64,000 nucleotides of DNA from Radiobacillus deserti (GCF_007301515.1 NZ_CP041666.1:1798001-1862000); one strand, 5' to 3'; counted from the stretch's first letter, positions 48,418-57,546 are shown. Notes: generated by a model from the letters alone, not told the origin. A program made the numbers and translations.

Positions 48418-48756
48418 CTACTTCTTTGTCCATCTATCTTTATCTCGTGTTTCAAATTTCGTAATCGCACGATGAAAAGAATCCGACAAATCAATATTTA
48501 GTGAGTTGGCAAAGGACGCTATCACAAATAAAAGATCTCCGAGTTCTTCTTCTATTGTATTTTCATTTTCTGTTTCTTTCTTAGGTTTTTCCCCGTAATA
48601 GTGATTCACTTCGCGAGCAATTTCTCCGACTTCCTCCGTTAACCGAGCAGTCATACTTAATGGAGAAAAATAGCCCTCCTTAAATTGCGATATGTAATCA
48701 TCCACTCTTTTTTGTATATCATAAGTATCATAAATGCGATTCGGTTTCTCTATCAT
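48418..48756 (-). CDS. ypjD: MazG-like nucleotide pyrophosphohydrolase YpjD
   Basis: A 112-residue all-alpha NTP-PPase. The metal-binding acids are in ARLTEEVGEIAREV and EEELGDLLFVIASFAN. Probably hydrolyses non-canonical nucleotides. The second of two adjacent ATG codons has better spacing to AGAGG. First gene of the long ypjD-dapB-mgsA-bshA-cca-birA-panBCD unit, with a recognisable promoter upstream. Confidence 0.9.
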   Translation of the reverse strand: MIEKPNRIYDTYDIQKRVDDYISQFKEGYFSPLSMTARLTEEVGEIAREVNHYYGEKPKKETENENTIEEELGDLLFVIASFANSLNIDLSDSFHRAITKFETRDKDRWTKK

Positions 48757-48798
48757 CATAAACCTCTTTTCTTCGCTTCATTCATTACTTTCTTCTAT

Positions 48799-48827
48799 AT
48801 GTTAGCTAATCGTGTAGAATTTGACAA
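48799..48827 (-). promoter_or_regulatory. sigma-A promoter of the ypjD-dapB operon
   Basis: On the minus strand: TTGTCA (48827-48822), a 17-base spacer, TAACAT (48804-48799). Confidence 0.7.
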
Positions 48828-48852
48828 ATTATTCACTTCCAACAGAATCTGA

Positions 48853-48881
48853 TTGTTAGGAATGGATTGTTTGTCTATAAT
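48853..48881 (+). promoter_or_regulatory. sigma-A promoter of ypjC
   Basis: TTGTTA (48853-48858), a 17-base spacer and TATAAT (48876-48881), about 30 bases before the start codon. Confidence 0.75.
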
Positions 48882-48911
48882 AAGAACGGAAAATGTCTCA
48901 GGAGGTGCTCT

Positions 48912-49784
48912 ATGATTTTTGGTTTACGTTTAAAAAATATTTTGTTTATATTGCTCGGTTCCGCTATTTTTTCCTTTGGAATCGTTCACTTTAACATGCA
49001 AAACAATCTTGGAGAAGGTGGATTTACAGGAATTACTCTGTTATTTTATTTTTTATGGGGATGGGATCCAGCAATCTCTAATATAGTGTTAAACATTCCT
49101 ACCTTTGCGGTCGGTTGGAGATTTTTAGGTCGAAACATGTTTTTATATACGATTATAGGTACATTAGCGGTTTCTGTTTTCCTTTGGATATTTCAATTAC
49201 ATACTTACCAGCTACACCTCGAATCAGATATGACCTTAGTTGCTCTGTTCGCAGGTGTTTCAATCGGAATTGGACTCGGAATTATTTTTCGTTATGGTGG
49301 GACGACTGGCGGTGTAGATATCATCGCAAGAATCGTTCACAAATATGCAGGATGGAGTATGGGAAAAACAATGTTCTTGTTTGATGCCGTTGTCATCGCA
49401 ACCTCTATTCTCGCCTATCTAGAATTAAAAGAGGGGATGTACACATTAGTTGCGGTTTATATCGGTGCACGGGTTATCGACTTTATCCAAGAAGGTGCTT
49501 ACACCGCTCGTGGAGCCACCATCATTTCTAGTAAAAGCAACGAAATAGCTGATAAAATTATGCAAGACATGGATCGCGGTGTTACTGTTTTGCAAGGGAA
49601 AGGTCGTTATACAGGTGAAAGCAGAGATGTGTTATATTGCGTTGTTGGTAGAAATGAAATTTTCCGATTAAAAAATATTATCAATTCGCTTGATCCACAC
49701 GCATTTGTAGCCGTATCTTCCGTACATGATGTATTGGGAGAAGGTTTTACGTTAGATGAAAATAAAAATCCGATAACGCATTAA
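48912..49784 (+). CDS. ypjC: YitT family membrane protein (YpjC)
   Basis: A 290-residue protein with five or six transmembrane helices in the first 200 residues and a cytoplasmic DUF2179 domain at the C-terminus (IMQDMDRGVTVLQGKGRYTG; VGRNEIFRLKNIINSLDPHAFV). NLGEGGFTGITLLFYF and RYGGTTGGVDIIARI are family marks. Transport substrate unknown. The ATG at 48912 follows AGGAGGTGC; 48867 would lie upstream of the promoter -10. Confidence 0.9.
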   Translation: MIFGLRLKNILFILLGSAIFSFGIVHFNMQNNLGEGGFTGITLLFYFLWGWDPAISNIVLNIPTFAVGWRFLGRNMFLYTIIGTLAVSVFLWIFQLHTYQLHLESDMTLVALFAGVSIGIGLGIIFRYGGTTGGVDIIARIVHKYAGWSMGKTMFLFDAVVIATSILAYLELKEGMYTLVAVYIGARVIDFIQEGAYTARGATIISSKSNEIADKIMQDMDRGVTVLQGKGRYTGESRDVLYCVVGRNEIFRLKNIINSLDPHAFVAVSSVHDVLGEGFTLDENKNPITH

Positions 49785-49786
49785 AC

Positions 49787-49826
49787 AAAAAAAGACTAAA
49801 GCATCCAAGCTTTAGTCTTTTTGTTA
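49787..49826. terminator. bidirectional terminator, ypjC / zinc peptidase
   Basis: The stem AAAAGACTAAAGC / GCTTTAGTCTTTT lies between convergent genes and has T-runs on both strands. Confidence 0.9.
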
Positions 49827-49827
49827 T

Positions 49828-50511
49828 TTAGTCATCTTGTGGTACTAAGAACATTAGAATAAAACGAACCAATTCTGCAAGGGCAACTAACGCAGCGGCA
49901 ACGTATGTTAGAGCAGCTGCATTTAACACTTTCTTTGTGTCTCGTTCTTCATTATTGCGAATTACTCCACTGGAAACTAATTGTGCCATTGCACGGTTTG
50001 AGGCATTAAACTCTACAGGTAATGTTACGAGCTGGAACAATACCGCGAAGGACATAAATACAATACCAACGAACACAAGGTTCATTAGTCCCAAGAAAAT
50101 ACCAGCTAGAATCAAAATAAAAGAAAAGTTTGAACCTAGATTTGCTACTGGAACCAGAGCATGTCTAAAACGCAAGAATGCATAGGCTTCCGCATCTTGA
50201 ATAGCGTGACCTACTTCGTGCGCTGCAATAGCAGACGCTGCCATCGATTGACCATGGTAGTTCCCGGATGATAGGCGTACTACTTTTTTTCTTGGGTCAT
50301 AATGGTCGGATAGCATCCCTCTAGTTTCTTCTATTGATACATTGTACAATCCATTATCGTCTAAAATCTTCCGCGCAACTTGAGCGCCAGTCATATATGA
50401 CGAAGTGGCAACTTTTGAATACTTCTTGTACGTGCTCTTTACTTTAGATTGAGCCCATAGGGGAATCACAATCAAAAGAGCTAGGTAAACCAAATAACCA
50501 CCTAGTGACAT
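49828..50511 (-). CDS. yugP: membrane zinc metallopeptidase (YugP family)
   Basis: A 227-residue membrane protein. The zinc motif is HEVGH in AIAAHEVGHAIQDAE, preceded by the conserved DHYDPRKKVVRLSSGNYHGQS, and there are helices at the N-terminus, about 125-165 and 195-225. Substrate unknown. It stands between ypjC and ypjB, which are adjacent in B. subtilis. The symbol is by family similarity, not location. Confidence 0.88.
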   Translation of the reverse strand: MSLGGYLVYLALLIVIPLWAQSKVKSTYKKYSKVATSSYMTGAQVARKILDDNGLYNVSIEETRGMLSDHYDPRKKVVRLSSGNYHGQSMAASAIAAHEVGHAIQDAEAYAFLRFRHALVPVANLGSNFSFILILAGIFLGLMNLVFVGIVFMSFAVLFQLVTLPVEFNASNRAMAQLVSSGVIRNNEERDTKKVLNAAALTYVAAALVALAELVRFILMFLVPQDD

Positions 50512-50585
50512 AGTTTCATTCCTCCATTAGTATAACCTTGTCTTGCTTAAGGTCAATTTTAGTCAAATTCAAGGAATTAGTCAAC

Positions 50586-51350
50586 TTAAATACCTAACTT
50601 ATGCCTCTTTTTTTTCTCCCCTATATATTTTTTCCAAGCTACGTATGATAATGTACATGTAATAATTCCACCTACAATCATAAGCATAATAAAGAAGTTT
50701 GACATTTGCTTATTATGCCCCATGGTTGTAACATCCAATACTTTCATCTCCCGGTATGTACTTTGGAGCCATTTATACTTCTCTTCATCTGAGGAAGCTT
50801 TTCCAACTTCCTTATAAGCTTTATCCAACGTTTCGAAAACCTCTTGACTTGCGGCCATTTTTAAAGAAGGAGCAATGATATCCCATTTGTACATAATCTC
50901 TTTCAACTGCTCATTGGTTACGGGAGATTCTTGAGCTAAAACGGACTTAATTGTACCTTGTAGCTCAGATTCCCAATCTTTCCAAATTGCTGTATTCGGA
51001 TTAGTTACGGAATCAAACGCCAAAAGTAACGTATAAGAAGATTTTAGTTTATCCGCCGGAATTACCGAGTCCTTTGATATTGTTACTATATTTTCATTTA
51101 ATATGTTAAGTAATGGTTTTTGCGTTTTCTCTGGAGCATGATCCAAAACCCACTCTTGTAATTGATTTTTATGACGATTCAGAACAGACTCTGCCTCTTG
51201 ATATCTACCATCTTTAACAAACTGTTGGTATTCATATAATGTCTCCGTAACATTTGAATGATGTTCTGCAAGTATGTTTTCAGGAAAAATGTAAGATCCC
51301 ATCCATACTAATAAAGTAATACTTATTACTGCCACGATTTTCTGTTTCAT
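50586..51350 (-). CDS. ypjB: YpjB, sporulation-associated membrane protein
   Basis: A 254-residue protein with an N-terminal signal (about 1-28), a helical extracytoplasmic domain and a C-terminal membrane helix (about 220-240) followed by basic residues. The family is annotated as sporulation protein YpjB on the basis of B. subtilis; the mechanism is unknown. It follows ypjA, as in B. subtilis. Confidence 0.85.
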   Translation of the reverse strand: MKQKIVAVISITLLVWMGSYIFPENILAEHHSNVTETLYEYQQFVKDGRYQEAESVLNRHKNQLQEWVLDHAPEKTQKPLLNILNENIVTISKDSVIPADKLKSSYTLLLAFDSVTNPNTAIWKDWESELQGTIKSVLAQESPVTNEQLKEIMYKWDIIAPSLKMAASQEVFETLDKAYKEVGKASSDEEKYKWLQSTYREMKVLDVTTMGHNKQMSNFFIMLMIVGGIITCTLSYVAWKKYIGEKKKRHKLGI

Positions 51351-51417
51351 TTGAGACCCCTACTTTCATCCATTCTCTTTGAAATGTATGATAGTAGAGC
51401 TCCATTTAGACCAACGA

Positions 51418-52005
51418 TTAATGATTATAAGAAATGTGGATAGATTTTTTTGTAGAAGTCAAATAAGCGATAGCAATGGAAGCAATGCTTAGCCAGAACG
51501 TAAAATACCCAATTTCTTTCATGTAAAGAGATAATGAACTATATATAGGCATCATCCCAAAAACGTAATCAATTACATCATTATGTAACGTCCAAATCGC
51601 CGCAACCATTATGTGTTTCAAGCGAATCGAATAAAGTGGCGCATACAACAACCCTTGAATTGCCATTGCACCGTGTGAAACGATTAGCATATACCCTTGC
51701 CATCCAATGTCACCATCGACAAACAATGTTAAAACATTCATCACAACAGCCCACGTTCCGTATTTAAACAATGTAATGATGGCAAGGGCTTCCACATAGG
51801 GAGCCTTTTTCCCAATTAAATATAAAAACAGAAATATGCAAAAAAACAAACTTGCTGTAGGGCTATCAGGTACAAATATTAAAAATCGAGGAGGTGTTAT
51901 TGCAAGTTGACTTTCATACCAAATGTAGCCATAAACCGTTCCGAAGACATTTACAACTAGTAAAAGAATCATAAACGATCGATTAAATAGAATGTTTTGA
52001 AACAT
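51418..52005 (-). CDS. ypjA: YpjA, DUF1405 membrane protein
   Basis: A 195-residue protein with about six transmembrane helices. VNVFGTVYGYIWYESQL, FVPDSPTASLFF, VEALAIITLFKYGTWAVVMN and HNDVIDYVFGMMP are conserved in DUF1405. Function unknown. The ATG at 52005 follows GAAGGATG; 52017 is less likely. Between qcrC and ypjB, as in B. subtilis. Confidence 0.88.
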   Translation of the reverse strand: MFQNILFNRSFMILLLVVNVFGTVYGYIWYESQLAITPPRFLIFVPDSPTASLFFCIFLFLYLIGKKAPYVEALAIITLFKYGTWAVVMNVLTLFVDGDIGWQGYMLIVSHGAMAIQGLLYAPLYSIRLKHIMVAAIWTLHNDVIDYVFGMMPIYSSLSLYMKEIGYFTFWLSIASIAIAYLTSTKKSIHISYNH

Positions 52006-52030
52006 AAATGGACACATCCTTCTAAGCTAT

Positions 52031-52060
52031 AAAAACCCTCGTCATAAAGACGAGGGTTTC
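52031..52060 (-). terminator. terminator of the qcrABC operon
   Basis: The stem AAACCCTCGTC / GACGAGGGTTT is followed on the minus strand by TTTTTATAG, just after the qcrC stop. Confidence 0.9.
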
Positions 52061-52065
52061 GATTA

Positions 52066-52839
52066 CTACTCTTCTTGACCAACAGATTTAATAAATTCTG
52101 CTAGCTTCGTTAGCTCTTCTTCTGAGCCTTTGAAAACACCTGCAGGCATCGTATTGATACCATTCACTGCTATGTCTTGAATTTCTTCCACGGTTTTCTC
52201 TGTCCCTACTAATGCAGGAGCAGCTCCGCCACCTTCTAGGTTTTCACCGTGACATTGTAAACAACTATTCTCATATAGTGCATAGCCTTCAGACTCTTTA
52301 TCAATTTCAACTGCAGATGGCCATACCGGTTTATTCTCTTCTGCCCGTTTTTCCCACTCCACGTGTTCTGCAGCTTCATACGTAAGCCAGAATACAGAAA
52401 CAATACCTACAAGCATAAGAGCAGTTGCGATTGGTCTTTTGGTTGGACGACGATGTGGTCCTTTATCTAAGAAAGGAGCCAGCAACAATCCACCAAATGC
52501 AAGTCCAGGAATTATTAGTGCACCAATAACAAAATATGGTCCACTGGCAAATTCATATTTTAAGAATTGATATAAGAATAAGAAATACCAATCTGGTAAC
52601 GGAACATACGCCGCATCCGTTGGATCTGCCATTCCTTCTAACGGTGCAGGATGAGCAAGCGTTAAACATAAGAATCCAACTAAGAACACCGCACCAACTA
52701 GCCATTCTTTTAACAAGAAGTTAGGCCAGAATGCTTCCGTTCTACCCGGGTATTCAGAATAATCTTTTGGAATAAACTTTACCTTGTCAGCTTTCACACG
52801 TGAATCGCCAACAAACTTCATCCCTTTTCCCCTATGCAC
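52066..52839 (-). CDS. qcrC: menaquinol:cytochrome c reductase, cytochrome b/c subunit QcrC
   Basis: A 257-residue fusion of a subunit IV-like part (three transmembrane helices, about 45-155; ADPTDAAYVPLPDWYFLFLYQ) with a C-terminal cytochrome c domain whose heme motif is CLQCH and distal ligand Met in TMPAGVF. This is the Bacillus bc-complex arrangement. The start is a GTG at 52839 seven bases after AAGGAGG, giving MHRGKGMKFVGDS exactly as in B. subtilis. Confidence 0.96.
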   Translation of the reverse strand: MHRGKGMKFVGDSRVKADKVKFIPKDYSEYPGRTEAFWPNFLLKEWLVGAVFLVGFLCLTLAHPAPLEGMADPTDAAYVPLPDWYFLFLYQFLKYEFASGPYFVIGALIIPGLAFGGLLLAPFLDKGPHRRPTKRPIATALMLVGIVSVFWLTYEAAEHVEWEKRAEENKPVWPSAVEIDKESEGYALYENSCLQCHGENLEGGGAAPALVGTEKTVEEIQDIAVNGINTMPAGVFKGSEEELTKLAEFIKSVGQEE

Positions 52840-52871
52840 AGCGTTCCCTCCTTTTCGATGTCATTTCGATT

Positions 52872-53546
52872 TTATAGTGGACCTGAAATCCCTTGTTTTC
52901 GAATCATTATAAAGTGAACTGCCATGAGGGCAAATAGTGCAGCTGGTAAGAAAAAGACGTGAATTGCAAAGAATCTTGTTAAGGTTTGTGCCCCTACGAT
53001 TTCAGGGTGACCCGATAGCAATGTCTTTATCTCTGTTCCAATGAATGGAACCCCTTCGGCAATCTCTAACGTTACTTGTGTCGCAAAGTAAGCTTTGTTA
53101 TCCCAAGGTAGTAAATATCCTGTTAAACCAAGTCCGAGCATAACAAAGAATAATAATACTCCGACCATCCAGTTTAACTCACGCGGCTTTTTATATGAGC
53201 CTTGGAAAAATACACGTAATGTATGTAGGAATAACATAACGATTACTACACTTGCTCCCCAGTGGTGCATTCCACGTACAATTTGTCCATGAGCAACTGA
53301 AGATTGTAAATAGTAAACAGATCTCCAAGCATTTTCTATGTCTGGTACATAGTACATCGTAAGGAACATTCCAGAAAGAATCTGGATAACCGTTACGAAA
53401 AATGTTAATCCACCAAAACAATATACAAATGCAGAGAAATGGTGGGCTGGGTTAACGTGTTCTGGTACTTCGTGATCCGCAATGTCCCGCCACAAAGGCG
53501 TAATATCAACACGTTCATCTACCCAATCATAAATCTTTTGAAGCAT
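52872..53546 (-). CDS. qcrB: menaquinol:cytochrome c reductase, cytochrome b subunit QcrB
   Basis: A 224-residue cytochrome b6 with four transmembrane helices. Heme-ligand histidines are visible in MHHWGASVVIVMLFLHTLRVF and ARFFAIHVFFLPAALFALMAVHF, and the GYLLPWDNKAYFATQV quinol-site loop is intact. Middle gene of qcrABC, three bases after qcrA. Confidence 0.97.
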   Translation of the reverse strand: MLQKIYDWVDERVDITPLWRDIADHEVPEHVNPAHHFSAFVYCFGGLTFFVTVIQILSGMFLTMYYVPDIENAWRSVYYLQSSVAHGQIVRGMHHWGASVVIVMLFLHTLRVFFQGSYKKPRELNWMVGVLLFFVMLGLGLTGYLLPWDNKAYFATQVTLEIAEGVPFIGTEIKTLLSGHPEIVGAQTLTRFFAIHVFFLPAALFALMAVHFIMIRKQGISGPL

Positions 53547-53549
53547 CCA

Positions 53550-54059
53550 TTACGCCTCCTTTCTCGGTTCGGCTTTTCCTAAGTATAAGGTTCCATCTTT
53601 AACTTTTTGTTGATAAACATCCAATGCAGCTGATGGAGGTGTATTCGGAACGTTTTCTCCGTCTTTGTAGTATCTTCCTCCGTGACATGGGCAATAGAAT
53701 TGGTCTGGATATTCTTCATTACCTGCCCAGTTTACAATACATCCAAGGTGTTTACATACAGGAGATAACGCTAAAATACTACCGTCTTCTTGTTTGTACA
53801 CCCAAGCCGTTTTGGTTACTTCTGATTCATACCAACCATCAACCTGATCAATCGTCCACTCTACTCTAGTAGGTTCTGTAGTTATTTCATCTACTTGAGC
53901 AACTGCTGCAAAATCGCCTTGAGCAGTAGGCTGAAGTACAGGATCAATTGCAAATCGAACCATAGGCGCAAGCATTCCAGCAGCCATGAAACCACCTACA
54001 CCAGTAAGTGTATAATTTAAGAATTGGCGACGGGATACTTGTTGTTTCTTATCACTCAT
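53550..54059 (-). CDS. qcrA: menaquinol:cytochrome c reductase, Rieske subunit QcrA
   Basis: A 169-residue Rieske protein with an N-terminal twin-arginine-like SRRQFLNYTL signal/anchor. The [2Fe-2S] ligands are in CKHLGC and CPCHGGRY. It should reach the membrane through the TatAC system encoded at 12503-13518. First gene of qcrABC with a good promoter upstream. Confidence 0.97.
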   Translation of the reverse strand: MSDKKQQVSRRQFLNYTLTGVGGFMAAGMLAPMVRFAIDPVLQPTAQGDFAAVAQVDEITTEPTRVEWTIDQVDGWYESEVTKTAWVYKQEDGSILALSPVCKHLGCIVNWAGNEEYPDQFYCPCHGGRYYKDGENVPNTPPSAALDVYQQKVKDGTLYLGKAEPRKEA

Positions 54060-54129
54060 TGTTTACCCCCCTCTATGCGATGATCCAACGAACATGGTAA
54101 GATTTATCATAATTTACTAGGACATTACC

Positions 54130-54158
54130 ATGATAGCGTAAACTGTTTGTCCGGTCAA
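54130..54158 (-). promoter_or_regulatory. sigma-A promoter of qcrABC
   Basis: On the minus strand: TTGACC (54158-54153), a 17-base spacer, TATCAT (54135-54130). Confidence 0.75.
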
Positions 54159-54183
54159 TAAAATATCTTTGTGGAACACAGTT

Positions 54184-54645
54184 TCATTCTTGCCAGTATG
54201 ACTGGATTAAATCCATGATTTGGTGTAGTTGTTCTTTCATCATCTCGGATGCTCTTGCTTCCTCTATTTTTCCACCAACCGCAGGGAGCCAAAGTAACGT
54301 TCCGTCCAACTCCTTCTCTACCTTTTTCCATGCATGATCAAACGTAAATAAAAATACATGGTCAAAAGGTAGCTGTTGATACTGCTTTATCCATTGTTGG
54401 AGCAGAGTTATATCCAGCTTTTTAGAAGTGGATTTGAAATAGTGAAAGCTTGGAGAAAGAAAAATTCTGCCTTTGAATTGATTTTCGATTGTCATTGCAG
54501 CAAAGTGCGTTAGCTCTGCCATTCCTGCGTATTTCACTAATTCCTCTTCTTTTTCTAATGGCATAGGGATTAACGGGATAATCAGTGTGTCCACATACTC
54601 TTTCGCTTCTATGTATTGCATGATATCTGATTCTTTCCATTGCAT
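54184..54645 (-). CDS. ypiF: YpiF, DUF2487 family protein
   Basis: A 153-residue soluble protein of unknown function. YIEAKEYVDTLIIPLIPM, FKGRIFLSPSFHYFKS and DHVFLFTFDHAWK fit DUF2487. It lies between ypiB and qcrA, as in B. subtilis, and is separated from ypiB by a terminator. Confidence 0.88.
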   Translation of the reverse strand: MQWKESDIMQYIEAKEYVDTLIIPLIPMPLEKEEELVKYAGMAELTHFAAMTIENQFKGRIFLSPSFHYFKSTSKKLDITLLQQWIKQYQQLPFDHVFLFTFDHAWKKVEKELDGTLLWLPAVGGKIEEARASEMMKEQLHQIMDLIQSYWQE

Positions 54646-54730
54646 GGAGTTCGTCCTACCTTTCGTTAGTCTCTGTCCATTCTACTAAAATTATAACGAT
54701 AATTCGAGGTTTTTACTTTCTTCAAACAGA

Positions 54731-54765
54731 AAAAACGAACTTCACGGAAATGTGAAATTCGTTAT
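54731..54765 (-). terminator. terminator of the ypiA-ypiB unit
   Basis: The stem AACGAACTTCAC / GTGAAATTCGTT, with T-run on the minus strand, lies just after the ypiB stop. Confidence 0.82.
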
Positions 54766-54776
54766 TAGCTACCATA

Positions 54777-55349
54777 TTACTTTCGAGTTTTTGTTTGGTG
54801 AAACGATGCTTCTAATTCCGTTAACTTTTCTGATAACTTGAGAAATTCTTCTTGATTTCGCTCATCTAATGCTTGATTAATTTTTTCTCGCAGTTGATCT
54901 CGTTGAAAATGGTATAGAGATACATCTAAAAAAGATTGGGCAAGCGATCTATCCTTTTTTGTAATGTAATAACCTTCTGGTATGAAGGGATTATCTTCTA
55001 ATACTGCAACATAATCCGGACATTGATTAGAATTGCTAAAATTTAGTTGAATATAAATCGGTTCATTACGATTTAATCGTATATCGTGAAACGATTTCTC
55101 TGCATCTGTTGTAACAATATGGTTTTTGTAGAATCGAAATGGAATGTCTTCCGAACAATGTGTAGAAATAATGATCCCTCTAGGACAAAATCTAGCCTCT
55201 GCAATAAAATGAACATGCTTCAACAAAGAATCATGATTGATTAAATAATTTAGAATCCAAACACTTTCCCTTCGCTTCAATTGATAATTACTTAGAAACC
55301 ATTTTATAAAATCTTTCTTATCTTTTGTAGATACAGATGTATTCAACAA
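54777..55349 (-). CDS. ypiB: YpiB, UPF0302 family protein
   Basis: A 190-residue protein. The main domain has KKDFIKWFLSNYQLKRRESVWILNYL and HFIAEARFCPRGIIIST, and the C-terminus ends in an IDEAL-type segment (KINQALDERNQEEFLKLSEKL). Function unknown. Two adjacent TTG codons are candidate starts after AGGAGGGGG. Downstream of ypiA. Confidence 0.9.
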   Translation of the reverse strand: MLNTSVSTKDKKDFIKWFLSNYQLKRRESVWILNYLINHDSLLKHVHFIAEARFCPRGIIISTHCSEDIPFRFYKNHIVTTDAEKSFHDIRLNRNEPIYIQLNFSNSNQCPDYVAVLEDNPFIPEGYYITKKDRSLAQSFLDVSLYHFQRDQLREKINQALDERNQEEFLKLSEKLTELEASFHQTKTRK

Positions 55350-55386
55350 TTTCCCCCTCCTACCTTAAAGGAAAGTTCGTTATTTT

Positions 55387-56640
55387 CTAGAACTCTGCTA
55401 GTCTATGAAGGTACTCCTCTACTTCGAAGTCTGATGGTTCAACCTCTAGATATTTGCTGAGCACTTCCTTCGCTTCGTCTCGCTTTCCTTCTTCCACTAA
55501 AAAATAACCAAATTCCTTCAAGAAATCTGAATCTTCTTTGAAGTTAGTATATGCATCATAGTACTGCTTTAATGCATCTTCAAACAATTCTAGCTCTCTA
55601 TATGCTTTAGCAAGTTCCCAGCGGTATTGTTGATCATCTTCTCCGTTTTCTATAACCCGTTCTAAAAGTTGTACAATAGCATCTTCATCTTGGTCCTGCT
55701 TATAATTCTCTACTAAGAATAGTACTGCTTCTTTAAACCCGTAATCTAACTCAATTGCTTGATTCACAAGCTCGTACCCTTGTTTACTATTTCCAAGTTT
55801 ATGTGCAAGTACACCTGCATAATGGTACAGCTCTTTATTGAATTCATCAACGTCTAACCCTTTTCGAGCTGTCTCATACGCCTCTTCAGGCATACCTTCT
55901 TGCTCATAAGCCTTTGCCAAATAGTAATAAACCGAGGGGAATTGTGAATCCTTTTGAATTAATTGCTCCCATACTTGAATTGATATATCTATTCGATCCG
56001 CACGATAGGCCGTAAAACCAAAACGGAATAATGTTTCAGGATTTTCACTATCCACTTCTTGATAAAACGTCAACGCTTCCTCAAATTTACCACTTGCAGC
56101 ATATGCCTCGGCAAGCCTTAATCCAATTTCAATGTCTCCAACAACGGTTTCATTTCGATATACTTTCTCATAGTATGGGATTGCTTTTAAATACTCTCCC
56201 GTTGAAAAAGCTAGTTCACCTAATGCTAAATCAATGACTGTTTCTGAAGGATCTAATTGTTTCGCTTCTAAAAGCTTTTGTTCTGCAACTTCAAACAGTC
56301 CTTGTGTCTGGTATAAATCTGCAAGCTGAACAAGCGCTTCCATATATTCCTCATCCTCAGGAGTAAATTGATTCAAAATGTCAATCGCCTCTTCATCTTC
56401 CTCTAAATCAATATAGATTTCACCTAACAGCATTTTCAGCTCAGTTTCATTCGGATACCGTTGAGATAGTTCTATTATGATTGCTTTTGCTTCTTCTAGC
56501 ATTCCCCACTGCATATACAATTCCGCTATCGTATATCGCTCTTCTTCGTTTGCTGAGGGTAAATACGCCTCTAGTTTTTCTATCGCTTTTTTTGTTTGAT
56601 TTTGTTCCATTAATACTATTGCTTCGTGTATTTCTTCCAC
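55387..56640 (-). CDS. ypiA: YpiA, tetratricopeptide repeat protein
   Basis: A 417-residue protein built almost wholly of TPR units (about eleven), with the A-x-x-Y / E-A-L pattern repeated, e.g. YIDLEEDEEAIDILNQF and LAEAYAASGKFEEALTFYQEV. It is acidic and has no signal peptide, so it is a cytoplasmic scaffold of unknown partner. The start is a GTG at 56640 after AAAGGATGG. It follows the degenerate amidohydrolase-like gene by 15 bases and precedes ypiB. Confidence 0.93.
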   Translation of the reverse strand: MEEIHEAIVLMEQNQTKKAIEKLEAYLPSANEEERYTIAELYMQWGMLEEAKAIIIELSQRYPNETELKMLLGEIYIDLEEDEEAIDILNQFTPEDEEYMEALVQLADLYQTQGLFEVAEQKLLEAKQLDPSETVIDLALGELAFSTGEYLKAIPYYEKVYRNETVVGDIEIGLRLAEAYAASGKFEEALTFYQEVDSENPETLFRFGFTAYRADRIDISIQVWEQLIQKDSQFPSVYYYLAKAYEQEGMPEEAYETARKGLDVDEFNKELYHYAGVLAHKLGNSKQGYELVNQAIELDYGFKEAVLFLVENYKQDQDEDAIVQLLERVIENGEDDQQYRWELAKAYRELELFEDALKQYYDAYTNFKEDSDFLKEFGYFLVEEGKRDEAKEVLSKYLEVEPSDFEVEEYLHRLAEF

Positions 56641-56655
56641 TCCAGGCCATCCTTT

Positions 56656-57546
56656 CTAACGATCTATGAAATGCCTAGGAATTGATACTTCCATATATTC
56701 TCCCTGCATTTTCTCCGTATTAACTAGATGGTTTTCTTTTACCACCTGTCCCCGACACACTGTAACAATTGGGATAGACTTATGATATCGAAAATGACTG
56801 TCTTCATCAATTATAGGCTCTTTTTCTCGTTGAAATAAATTATAATCTGCACAACCATTTTCTATTAGTTCGCCTTTTCCTGGAGAAATTCCTGTTACAC
56901 GAAGTGCATGTTTAGTAAGTGGAAACTCACGCACTGGGTCCTGTAGTGTAACAATTGAATGTATGCGACATAGTTCTTTCCACTCCTTAAAAAGTTCTTT
57001 TGAATCTAATCCCTCTTTACGATCTCGGCGAAATAGGATAATCGGTGTCTGTGAAAATTGTTGTGCTTCTCGAATCCATTCCCACTTAACAGAATTCAAA
57101 TCCTCCGAGCAAGCTAATTCTACCCCAATAAATGGTACTTTCATTCGACCGAAATATTTAATATGGTGGGGACGTAGGATACGAACGGGAATCGTAGGAA
57201 CAACCATGTGATCAATAGGGAGGTTGACCAGATTCTCTTTAAAAGCTCGAAATCTCTTCTTATAGCTAATAGAACTCCGAATTGGAAGCTGGCATAGTAA
57301 AAGAGTACAACCACGGTATAAATATTTTTGTGCTACTGTTTCAGGTGACAAAGCATGGAAAACCGGCTCCTCGATGTCTACATATACTTTTCCTGGACCT
57401 ATCCAAAAATCTTCTACATGGATTTCTTGAATACCTTCCATGTTCTTAAATGACCGAGTAAACAACCCATTTTCAATGTGAACACTTTTGGATTTCCACA
57501 TTCCATCTTCTAATACATAATCACTATAAAAGTAATAAGCCCCCAT
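56656..57546 (-). CDS. degenerate amidohydrolase-like protein
   Basis: A 296-residue protein whose ends resemble the beta-sandwich of amidohydrolases. The N-terminus (YSDYVLEDGMWKSKSVHIENGLFT, then WIGPGKVYVDIE) occupies the place of the usual ...GLLVLPGFVDIHxH, but the HxH is gone. The C-terminus (LRVTGISPGKGELIENGCADYNLF ... IPIVTVCRGQVVKEN) is the usual closing segment. No further metal-ligand set is visible, so catalysis by the family mechanism is unlikely. The ATG at 57546 follows GGAG at 11 bases. It lies between aroA and ypiA, where B. subtilis has no gene. Function unknown. Confidence 0.7.
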   Translation of the reverse strand: MGAYYFYSDYVLEDGMWKSKSVHIENGLFTRSFKNMEGIQEIHVEDFWIGPGKVYVDIEEPVFHALSPETVAQKYLYRGCTLLLCQLPIRSSISYKKRFRAFKENLVNLPIDHMVVPTIPVRILRPHHIKYFGRMKVPFIGVELACSEDLNSVKWEWIREAQQFSQTPIILFRRDRKEGLDSKELFKEWKELCRIHSIVTLQDPVREFPLTKHALRVTGISPGKGELIENGCADYNLFQREKEPIIDEDSHFRYHKSIPIVTVCRGQVVKENHLVNTEKMQGEYMEVSIPRHFIDR

